This document shows positions 57,300-64,000 of a stretch of 64,000 nucleotides of DNA, piece after piece; position 1 is the first letter of the stretch, and each line of letters opens with the position of its first letter. This DNA comes from Flavobacteriales bacterium (GTDB lineage Bacteria > Bacteroidota > Bacteroidia > Flavobacteriales_F > PHOS-HE28). A program made the position numbers and the translations under genes. The notes under the pieces are model-generated. The model saw only the letters and a program-made list of their open reading frames with translations. It had not been told where the DNA came from and ran no database searches. The DNA lies in the NCBI GenBank assembly GCA_016699575.1, contig CP064979.1, forward strand, positions 1,240,001-1,304,000, given 5' to 3'.

Positions 57300-57998
57300 A
57301 TGCCCGAGGTCAAACGCTCCCCGGTCCGTCGCCTGATCAGGTGGTTGGCCCTGCTGCTGTTGACGCTCCTCGCTTTTGCAGCGCTCTACGGACTGGCCAT
57401 GGTACTACTACCACTAGTTGGCAGCAACACCGACTACACTGCGCCGCCCACCGGCCACACCATCTACCTGCACAGCAACGGTGTGCACACCGACATCGTG
57501 CTGCCCGTGCGCACGGAAACGAAGGACTGGTCGCGCACGTTCCCGTTCGCCAACACCAGCAGCGGCGACAGCACCTTCACGCACATCGGCATCGGCTGGG
57601 GCGACAAGGGCTTTTACCTGGAAACGAAGGAGTGGGCCGACCTGAAGGCCAGCACGGCAGTCAAAGCGGCTTTCGGCCTAAGCGGCTCCGCATTGCACGT
57701 CACCTACCAGAACGCACCTGACGTTGGCGAGGACTGCCGTGCAGTGGTGGTGAATGATAGCACGCTTCATCTGCTCGTGCAGCGCATCGAGGCTGGCTTT
57801 GTAAAGAACAGTGACGATGCACCACAGTGGATCGCGGAACGCTACTACGGCGAGCACGATGCGTTCTACGAGGGCACCGGGCGCTACGGCCTCTTCCACA
57901 CGTGCAACACCTGGACGAACAGCACACTGAAGGAATGCGGCTTGCCCGCAGCGCTGTGGACGGCCACGGCCGGTGGGGTGTTGAGGCAATATCATTGA
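57300..57998 (+). CDS. DUF2459 / TIGR02117 family protein
   Basis: The 232-residue product has one N-terminal helix (WLALLLLTLLAFAALYGLAMVLL) and a conserved domain with IYLHSNGVHTDIVLPVRTE, HIGIGWGDKGFYLET, LHVTYQNAPDVGEDCRAVVV and FHTCNTWTNSTLKECGLPAALWT. The family is known only from genome annotation, and some members lie near urease genes. Conserved His, Asp and Cys residues hint at a hydrolase or transpeptidase-like fold. It starts ten bases after the rhomboid gene. Confidence 0.85.
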   Translation: MPEVKRSPVRRLIRWLALLLLTLLAFAALYGLAMVLLPLVGSNTDYTAPPTGHTIYLHSNGVHTDIVLPVRTETKDWSRTFPFANTSSGDSTFTHIGIGWGDKGFYLETKEWADLKASTAVKAAFGLSGSALHVTYQNAPDVGEDCRAVVVNDSTLHLLVQRIEAGFVKNSDDAPQWIAERYYGEHDAFYEGTGRYGLFHTCNTWTNSTLKECGLPAALWTATAGGVLRQYH

Positions 57999-58001
57999 AC
58001 G

Positions 58002-58265
58002 ATGGACAGCAAAGGATCTTCATGGGGTGCTGCATTGTTCTCCGGCATTCTGCTCGTGGTCATGTTCGGATGCCTGCTGCTGATCTTCCTTGACTACCAC
58101 AAGCGGAGCAACATCCATAAGGCGCTACTGTTCATCGGGGCGATCATCGCAGCAGGTTGGCTGGTCCTGTCTTTGCCCCAAGTGTGGAAGCTGGTCCTGG
58201 CCTCGGCGGCCCCCTTGCTTGTGTTCGTCTATGTGCTGCTGGCCCGAAAACGGAAGAAGCCTTAG
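58002..58265 (+). CDS. Small three-helix membrane protein
   Basis: The 87-residue product contains three hydrophobic segments (ALFSGILLVVMFGCLLLIFL, ALLFIGAIIAAGWLVLSL and LVLASAAPLLVFVYVLL) and ends in a basic RKRKKP. It begins three bases after the DUF2459 gene and precedes the glycosyltransferase-like gene, suggesting one operon. I recognise no family. Confidence 0.65.
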   Translation: MDSKGSSWGAALFSGILLVVMFGCLLLIFLDYHKRSNIHKALLFIGAIIAAGWLVLSLPQVWKLVLASAAPLLVFVYVLLARKRKKP

Positions 58266-58287
58266 CGCACACCTTTGGAGCGCTCCC

Positions 58288-59811
58288 ATGCGACAACAGC
58301 TACTGAACTGGATGCGTGAACGGCCGATGGCCGCGCTCACCCTCATTGCCCTTGTGCCACGCCTGCTGGCGGCGTTGTTCAGCCAGGGCTACTTCGCGCA
58401 CGACGACCACTTCCTGGTGATCGAAGCGGCCGACAGTTGGGTGAAGGGTTACGACTACAACGACTGGCTGCCGTGGAACCAGCATGGTGAACCACGTCCG
58501 AGCGGCCACAGCTTCGTGTACGTCGGTGCGCACTACCTGCTTTTCAGCGCGCTCGACGCCGTGGGGTTGACCGACCCCAAAGCCATGATGGTCGTGGTGC
58601 GTTTGCTGCACGCACTGCTCAGTTTGGTGGTGGTGCGTACGGGCTATCGCATCGCCCTGCGCATCGCGGATGAGCGCACAGCCTGGCAGTGCGGCCTTTT
58701 CCTCGCGCTGTTCTTCTTCATGCCGTTCCTCGCCGTGCGGAACCTGTTCGAGGTGGTGTGCATCCCCTTCCTAATGCTCGGCGCATGGCCGTTGGTGAAG
58801 GATGAACGAGGCCCAACGCTGCAACAAGCGCTGGTGGCCGGGCTGTGGATCGGGCTTGCCGTGAACATCCGCTTCCAGACGATCGTGTTCGCAGCGGCAC
58901 CGGGGATCGTCCTGCTCTTTGGTCGTTGGCGACAAGCATTGGCATACGGCATTGGGGTGTTCGTTCCGCTGCTTGTGCTGCAAGGCAGCATCGACTACTT
59001 CATCTGGGGACGGCCGTTCGCGGAGATCGGAGAGTACGTGTTCTACAACATGGCCAATGCCACCACCTACTTCGACCAGCCGTGGTGGTTCTACCTGCCT
59101 TGGCTCGCCGGTGTTTTCATTCCGCCCCTGAGCGTGTTCGTCTTTTTCGGGTTCCTGAAGGACTGGCGCAGGCACCTCCTGCTGTGGCTGCCGGTGACCT
59201 TCTTCATCGCCTTTCATTGCTGGCACCCGAACAAGCAGGAGCGCTTCATCACCACAGTGCTGCCACTGTTCTTCGTGCTCGGTTTCTGCGCATGGGAGCG
59301 CTGGCGGCTCAGCAGCAACTGGTGGCGCGAACGCGACGGTTGGTGGCGGAACATCCTGCGGTGGACGTGGGCCTTCAACTCCGTGTTGCTCATCGGTCTG
59401 CTCTTCACGTACAGCAAGCGCAGCCGCTGCGAGGCGATGTATGCGCTGCGGGATGTACCCGGCATCACCGGCGTGATCATCGAGGATACCTTCGAGAAGG
59501 AACCTCCGCAAGCACCGCTCTTCTACCTGGGCGCTTACAAGCCCGGGCTGCTGTACTTCAGCGACCCGGCCATGGACCAACGCGCCGCATTGATGGCCGC
59601 CGAACCCGCGCGCCGACCCAACGCCGTGTGTTTCGTCGGGAAGGAAGACCTGGCCCAGCGCCGCATGGCCGTGGAACGCCAACTGGGCTCGTTGACTTTC
59701 GTCGCCGAAGCCGGGCCCGGACTGGTGGACCGTATTGTGCACTGGCTGAACCCGATCAATCGCAACGAGACCATCACCGTGTACCGGCTGCAAGTGGAGC
59801 CACGGCCGTAA
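58288..59811 (+). CDS. GT-C mannosyltransferase-like membrane protein
   Basis: The 507-residue protein has about ten helices and the layout of ALG9/PIG-B-type (GT22) mannosyltransferases. An acidic first loop carries YFAHDDHFLVIEAADSWVKG (Asp-Asp), and HPNKQERFITTVLPLFFV parallels the H-K-E-x-R-F block of that family. A C-terminal soluble part (VIIEDTFEKEPPQAP, VCFVGKEDLAQRRM) follows. It likely moves a sugar from a lipid-phosphate donor to an envelope glycan; the acceptor is unknown. The ATG at 58288 is chosen because upstream sequence overlaps the previous gene. Confidence 0.8.
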   Translation: MRQQLLNWMRERPMAALTLIALVPRLLAALFSQGYFAHDDHFLVIEAADSWVKGYDYNDWLPWNQHGEPRPSGHSFVYVGAHYLLFSALDAVGLTDPKAMMVVVRLLHALLSLVVVRTGYRIALRIADERTAWQCGLFLALFFFMPFLAVRNLFEVVCIPFLMLGAWPLVKDERGPTLQQALVAGLWIGLAVNIRFQTIVFAAAPGIVLLFGRWRQALAYGIGVFVPLLVLQGSIDYFIWGRPFAEIGEYVFYNMANATTYFDQPWWFYLPWLAGVFIPPLSVFVFFGFLKDWRRHLLLWLPVTFFIAFHCWHPNKQERFITTVLPLFFVLGFCAWERWRLSSNWWRERDGWWRNILRWTWAFNSVLLIGLLFTYSKRSRCEAMYALRDVPGITGVIIEDTFEKEPPQAPLFYLGAYKPGLLYFSDPAMDQRAALMAAEPARRPNAVCFVGKEDLAQRRMAVERQLGSLTFVAEAGPGLVDRIVHWLNPINRNETITVYRLQVEPRP

Positions 59812-59832
59812 CCCGGAATAGTTTCCAATGGC

Positions 59833-60366
59833 ATGTTTTGGATAGGTTGCGCTGCGCCACTACCTTGGCAGCAAACAACATCACCATGCAAACGCCAAAC
59901 GCCATATCGCTTAAGCGGTAGGCGGAAGTTCTTCATCTCCTCTAGTACTATACTGACCGTGGTCGTCTTAGCCAGTGCAGTGCAGCTGAGCTTCGCTCCA
60001 GCGGCTCCACCTCCGGGTCTCACCTACACGTTCGGGCACGAGAACAGCGGCGGGATACCGCTCTATCGATTGTACATCGAAACATGGGGCACCAATGGGC
60101 TAATTGGTCCAACACAGGTGTACGGGAATGTCCCAACGGGCACGATCACGTACACGATGCCGCTGAACGTAGCGCATATCCGTGGCGTAAGGGTGTATTG
60201 CACGGCATGGAACTCATTCTCAACCTACTGGAATGCCTGTGGTGCGTATACAGGTGGTTGTAGTTGGACCACTTGCGCTCCGGACCTGTATTGCTACGAT
60301 TTCGATCACATTTCGACGAACGGTTTCTGCATGGACAATGGTTGGCTGCGGATCGGTACCGATTGA
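59833..60366 (+). CDS. Secreted Cys-rich protein of unknown function, start or frame uncertain
   Basis: The frame gives RRKFFISSSTILTVVVLASAVQLSFA, a good signal peptide, then a 130-residue domain with many Tyr, Trp and Cys (YCTAWNSFSTYWNACGAYTG, CSWTTCAPDLYCYDF). The only in-frame ATG (59833) would put 30 unlikely residues before it. In another frame an ATG at 59886 encodes MQTPNAISLKR and meets a TAG. Dropping one base there would join it to RRKFF. A TACCTTGG box (59861-59868) precedes that ATG. A one-base frameshift, real or a sequence error, is therefore likely. It is followed by a T9SS gene after 11 bases. Confidence 0.6.
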   Translation: MFWIGCAAPLPWQQTTSPCKRQTPYRLSGRRKFFISSSTILTVVVLASAVQLSFAPAAPPPGLTYTFGHENSGGIPLYRLYIETWGTNGLIGPTQVYGNVPTGTITYTMPLNVAHIRGVRVYCTAWNSFSTYWNACGAYTGGCSWTTCAPDLYCYDFDHISTNGFCMDNGWLRIGTD

Positions 60367-60377
60367 CCATAAGGAAC

Positions 60378-61829
60378 ATGCTCCGGAAAGCGTTGCTGAT
60401 GGTATGGGCGGTAGGCTCAGCATTGGCACTCACCGCACAATCAGGTGCACTGCGTTATTGGGACAACTGGTATTTAGGGTTCGGGGTTGGACTTCAATTC
60501 GATTCCACGGCAACACCGACCGCGAACCCGGCAACCGAACCACTCCTATGCTGGGATGGCTGCATCGTCAGCGATCCGCATGATGGCACACGCTTGTTCT
60601 CGGTACACGCCTGCGGGATCTATGACGGGCTGGGCAACGCGGTTCCGAGAAGCGGGGAATGGACCGGCACTTGGTTGACTGCGTTGCTCCCTCATCCGGG
60701 AGACCCGGATCTGTTCTATCTCTTCCATTACCAGGACGGCCCGACCGTGACGGGGAAGATCGTGTATTCCACCTTCGACCTATCGTTGAACGGAGGCTTC
60801 GGCGATCTGGTCGGACCGGTCGGGACTGTACTAGCGGACAGTGCTTCCTTTGAAGTGAAAGCAATCAGTTCACCCGGTGGTAATCGCCATTGGCTCATCG
60901 CACATGAATGGGAAAGCGACGAGTTCCTAGTCTTCGAGGTGAACGGACAAGTCGGCCTCGTTCCCCAGCCCCAGTCAATGCAAACAGCCTTCATCATGAA
61001 TGACGGTGCTTGGCATGAGAGCCACTGGGGCGTCGATCCCGGGAACTCCAGGTTGGCCATTGCATGGAGGAGCCAGATCAATCCGTCGAACTTCAGTCGG
61101 GTGCACCTTTTCAATCTCGATCACAACATTGGGGCGGTTTCCGAGACTGCCGTTTTTGAAGTTTTGGACTGGGGGCGGATCCTCGACCTGGAGTTTTCGT
61201 CCAATGGGAGCAAACTCTTCATCTCTACCATGCCCGGTACAAGCACCCACGCCCTGCATCAGATCGACCTTTCCAGCGGCGACAGCCTGACCATAGTGAA
61301 CAGTTCGGTGGGGATCGAACACCCGTTCCAAGGGGTCAGCGACGAGGGATTTGAGATGGCTCTTGGGCGCGATGGGCGGATCCACGCCACCAGCCAATCG
61401 CATCCCTTCTATCAGTTCCACACTTGGCGCATCAACTACCCCGATTCGATTTGTCCGGCTTGCGCACCCGACACAAGCAACACCTACTTGGGCAATCAAG
61501 ACCCGGGCGTTTTCTACATCCCTTGGTCGTTCTGGACATACCCGCCGGAGGTGGGAATTGAACCTGACCAGCAATTGTATGGGACTGCGCATGCATGGAT
61601 GAACAGCGCGAATAACATGACAGTGCAATTTGATCCTGCGCCAACGGGCAGTGCACAACTACAAGTGATCGGCGCCAATGGCCAAATCGTTCGGCGAGCC
61701 CCATGGCCCAATGGCAGCCCTCAAGCACGGGTTGACATGTCCGGCACCGGTGCCGGTGTGTATGTGGCCCGCGTGCTGGACACCAAGGGTGGCACCATCG
61801 GTAGCGCTCGTTTCGTGAAGACCGAATGA
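60378..61829 (+). CDS. Secreted beta-propeller-like protein with T9SS sorting domain
   Basis: The 483-residue product has a signal peptide (LLMVWAVGSALALTAQ) and repeats of a WD40-like pattern (VFEVLDWGRILDLEFSSNGSKLFISTM, MALGRDGRIHATSQ). Such patterns occur in surface propellers of this phylum. The C-terminal 75 residues (MTVQFDPAPTGSAQLQVIGANG ... GAGVYVARVLDTKGG) form a T9SS sorting domain. The ATG at 60378 is chosen by the signal peptide. A perfect terminator hairpin follows its stop. Confidence 0.78.
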   Translation: MLRKALLMVWAVGSALALTAQSGALRYWDNWYLGFGVGLQFDSTATPTANPATEPLLCWDGCIVSDPHDGTRLFSVHACGIYDGLGNAVPRSGEWTGTWLTALLPHPGDPDLFYLFHYQDGPTVTGKIVYSTFDLSLNGGFGDLVGPVGTVLADSASFEVKAISSPGGNRHWLIAHEWESDEFLVFEVNGQVGLVPQPQSMQTAFIMNDGAWHESHWGVDPGNSRLAIAWRSQINPSNFSRVHLFNLDHNIGAVSETAVFEVLDWGRILDLEFSSNGSKLFISTMPGTSTHALHQIDLSSGDSLTIVNSSVGIEHPFQGVSDEGFEMALGRDGRIHATSQSHPFYQFHTWRINYPDSICPACAPDTSNTYLGNQDPGVFYIPWSFWTYPPEVGIEPDQQLYGTAHAWMNSANNMTVQFDPAPTGSAQLQVIGANGQIVRRAPWPNGSPQARVDMSGTGAGVYVARVLDTKGGTIGSARFVKTE

Positions 61830-61847
61830 GCCACGTCCTTCCGACAT

Positions 61848-61881
61848 GGAAGAAGCCCGGTCAAACGTCCGGGCTTCTTCC
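61848..61881. terminator. Terminator hairpin after the propeller gene
   Basis: GGAAGAAGCCCGG (61848-61860) and CCGGGCTTCTTCC (61869-61881) form a perfect 13-base stem with an eight-base loop. The T-rich stretch is short (TTCTTCCATTC). Confidence 0.8.
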
Positions 61882-61972
61882 ATTCTCACCGTGGGGTGAT
61901 AGACCATTGCGTGTCAAGTGCACGGTTTCTTCGGCCATAACGGGCTGACCCCGTTCTTTGCGCCCGCAACAA

Positions 61973-62722
61973 ATGGACTTCGACCTCTCCGTCCTGCTCA
62001 CCGCCGACGGCATCATCGCGCTCCTCACGCTCACCGTGCTGGAGATCGTTCTCGGCATCGACAACATCATATTCATCAGCCTGCTGAGCGGCGAACTACC
62101 GCCGCACCAGCGCGACAAGGCCCGCATTACCGGATTGGCGCTGGCCATGTTCACCCGCGTGGCGCTATTGCTGTCCTTGAGCTGGGTGATGAGCTTGAAG
62201 AACACCCTGTTCACGTTGGGCGGCCACCCCGTGAGCGGCCGCGATCTCGTGCTCCTGCTCGGTGGCCTCTATCTCATCTACAAGAGCTCTGCGGAAGTCT
62301 TCAAACTGGTGGAGCTCAAGGACGAGGACGAGCACCATGTGAAAGCCGCGTCCTTCTTCTGGATCATCGCCCAGATCGTGTGGATCGACATCGTGCTGAG
62401 CCTGGACAGCGTGATCACCGCGTTGGGCATGAGCAACCAGATCCCCATCATGGTCATCGCCGTGGTGACGGCCGTGCTGATCATGATGTTCGCCAGCAAG
62501 CCCATCGCCGAGTTCGTGAACAAGCACGCCAGCGTGAAGGTGCTGGCGTTGGTGTTCCTGGCCATGGTGGGCATCGTGCTTGTCATCGAGGGCATGGGCA
62601 CGCACATCAACAAGAACTACGTGTACGCGGCCATGGGCTTCAGCCTGCTCGTGGAAGGCTTGAACCTGCGCATGCGCAAGAACGCCGACCGCAACAAGAA
62701 CCTGCCGGACCAGGAGGACTAG
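61973..62722 (+). CDS. TerC-family integral membrane protein
   Basis: TerC-like proteins are thought to export or handle metal ions such as manganese and were first linked to tellurite resistance. The 249-residue protein has about seven helices, with the two acidic family motifs LEIVLGIDNIIFI and IDIVLSLDSVITALG in helices, and VLVIEGMGTHINKNYVYAAMGFS. A cytosolic loop (ELKDEDEHHVK) separates the halves. The ATG at 61973 follows the family start. Its stop overlaps the end of the convergent esterase gene. Confidence 0.9.
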   Translation: MDFDLSVLLTADGIIALLTLTVLEIVLGIDNIIFISLLSGELPPHQRDKARITGLALAMFTRVALLLSLSWVMSLKNTLFTLGGHPVSGRDLVLLLGGLYLIYKSSAEVFKLVELKDEDEHHVKAASFFWIIAQIVWIDIVLSLDSVITALGMSNQIPIMVIAVVTAVLIMMFASKPIAEFVNKHASVKVLALVFLAMVGIVLVIEGMGTHINKNYVYAAMGFSLLVEGLNLRMRKNADRNKNLPDQED

Positions 62723-64000
62723 GGCAACTGCGCTTGGCGCACCGCCGTGGGCAGGTTGCCACCCACATTGACCAGGATGGGGTCGCGGTCGTTCGCTGCA
62801 CCCGTGTACTTCACCACGCCGTCCAGGTTGATGTCGGCGTTGAGGTAGCCCGCCTGGACATTGCTGGGCAAGGTGCCACCGATGGTGGAAAGGATGATGT
62901 CGCGGTCGTTGCCGGTACCGGTGTACTTCAGCGTGCCGTCGTGGTCCACATCGCCGCTCCATAGGCACTGGCGGCCGTTGATGATCGCGGCGGGTTCCGT
63001 ACCGAACAGGGGCACCGTGGGCTGCGACAGGTCCAGCAGCGCTGAGGCGGAGGAAAGCTGAACAGGGGCACCGGTCATGATGCCCAAATGGTTGCGATGC
63101 CGCACGGCCACGTAGTACGATCCGGCAGGCATGGCAAAACCCAATGTTGAAGCAGCATCTACGGCGAGCACAGTGCCGTCACGCTGCAACAACGCGCATT
63201 GCGAGGCCAGCACGACGGCACTGTCATCCGGGTCGCGCAGTTCGACCAGCACCCAATCGGTGATCGCTTCGTCGCCGGTGGCGTACATCACTTCCGGCAA
63301 CACAGCAATGGGAGCCACTGTAGGTGACAACCCAAGGGCGCTGTACGGCTCGGACAACGGAAGCAGGGAATCACCGGCCAGATCGGCATGCATGGTCATG
63401 GTCGCCGTATCCAACGGTCCTTGCAAGAGCACACGCAATGGAAGCGTCAAACCGGCCGGTGAAGGCACGACCAGATGGTCCGTGATGCCATCGAAGATGC
63501 TGTCCGTTCGAGCGGCGAAGAATTCGGCCCATGCGTGCGGCGTGCCGCTGATGTCCTCGAAACGGTGCGCCGCGCCGATCCCCGTGAGCTGGTTGTGCAA
63601 CTGCGCCTGGTCGGCGTTGCCATTGGTGCTCACCAAAAGGTGCAAGTAGGTCTGTTGTGCATGCGCGGTGAACTGCGGCAACACCGTGAACAGGTTGTGC
63701 GCGGTGGTCTGCGGCACGTCATTGTAGCACGAGAACTTGAACTGCGGGCTTTCATTGCCGATCACGCGGATGGCGCCGTCGAACGAAGTAGCACTGGAGA
63801 ACAAGTTGCTGCGCAACGCCAGGTTCATCGCACCATAGCCGCCCATGCTGAACCCGACTATGGCGCGGTTCGCTTTCTGCGTACCGACCCTGTATGCCGT
63901 TTCCAAATGCGGGATCAATTCGTTCACCACCGTGCTGTAGCCCTGCACTTGCGTGCCGGTGCCCGTGCTCTGCGAGGCATCGTGCCAGAACGCATTGCCG
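62719..64000 (-). CDS. Secreted esterase with tandem Ca-loop C-terminus (N-terminus outside window)
   Basis: The frame is open to the right edge of the window, so the N-terminal part is missing. The visible part starts FWHDASQSTGTGTQVQGYST, continues to the alpha/beta-hydrolase nucleophile elbow GFSMGGYGAMN, and to a His in SGTPHAWAEFF, as in the putative esterase (D-type) family. After about 130 further residues come two tandem loops, GDVDHDGTLKYTGTGNDRD and ADINLDGVVKYTGAANDRD, spaced about 42 residues apart. Their DxDxDG is calcium-binding in style. This C-terminus is common in Flavobacteriales secreted proteins. Its job is unknown to me. Confidence 0.85.
   Translation of the reverse strand, partial: GNAFWHDASQSTGTGTQVQGYSTVVNELIPHLETAYRVGTQKANRAIVGFSMGGYGAMNLALRSNLFSSATSFDGAIRVIGNESPQFKFSCYNDVPQTTAHNLFTVLPQFTAHAQQTYLHLLVSTNGNADQAQLHNQLTGIGAAHRFEDISGTPHAWAEFFAARTDSIFDGITDHLVVPSPAGLTLPLRVLLQGPLDTATMTMHADLAGDSLLPLSEPYSALGLSPTVAPIAVLPEVMYATGDEAITDWVLVELRDPDDSAVVLASQCALLQRDGTVLAVDAASTLGFAMPAGSYYVAVRHRNHLGIMTGAPVQLSSASALLDLSQPTVPLFGTEPAAIINGRQCLWSGDVDHDGTLKYTGTGNDRDIILSTIGGTLPSNVQAGYLNADINLDGVVKYTGAANDRDPILVNVGGNLPTAVRQAQLP

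Overview
The window looks like a chromosome segment of a high-GC member of the Bacteroidota, probably an uncultured Flavobacteriales-type lineage; this is inferred from gene content, not from a marker tree. The support is: several secreted proteins ending in type IX secretion (T9SS) sorting domains, promoter-like TAnnTTTG or TAnnTTCG boxes, alternative complex III fused to a cytochrome oxidase operon, the orders purH-mreB-mreC-mreD-mrdA-rodA and rimP-nusA-infB, and a non-ATG start for purH.

Layout. 1-6.6 kb: the 3' part of a giant FG-GAP/RHS surface protein whose tip carries a HEYGH zincin motif, a small overlapping lipoprotein-like gene, and two T9SS cargo genes. 6.9-10.0 kb: a coaX / outer-membrane barrel / lptC / small membrane protein operon. 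10.1-21.3 kb: tRNA-Phe and housekeeping genes (HD hydrolase, histidine kinase, gpmI, methyltransferase, recJ, tadA, bacilliredoxin, deoC), interrupted by a GxxExxY gene framed by 28-bp inverted repeats, a copper monooxygenase-like T9SS protein and a MITE-like element. 21.4-25.1 kb: aspS, whose first 110 bp occur twice, bracketing a Schlafen-AlbA_2/ATPase gene. 25.1-34.4 kb: a PorV-like barrel, small secreted and membrane genes, the rimP-nusA-infB operon and a SPOR protein. 34.7-46.3 kb: one long respiratory operon, actABCDEF-coxBA. 46.6-54.3 kb: a small outer-membrane protein, then the cell-shape operon. 54.6-64 kb: mutL, rhomboid, DUF2459, a GT-C mannosyltransferase-like gene, secreted proteins, TerC, and an esterase running off the end.

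How the genes work together. ActA-F would oxidise quinol and pass electrons through ActE-type cytochrome c to CoxB/CoxA, pumping protons. MreBCD, PBP2 and RodA form the elongasome. RimP, NusA and IF2 link transcription, 30S maturation and initiation. The secreted proteins depend on a T9SS encoded elsewhere.

Two themes stand out. First, the aspS locus appears to have taken in a one-gene cargo module whose insertion duplicated the aspS start, leaving the native aspS promoter facing the cargo gene. Second, short palindromic elements sit in or beside essential genes: in frame in lptC, aspS and mutL, between mreC and mreB, abutting the stops of tadA and its neighbour, and supplying the ribosome site of one outer-membrane gene. 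The lptC palindrome resembles the inverted repeats around the GxxExxY gene, as if it were an emptied version of that cassette.
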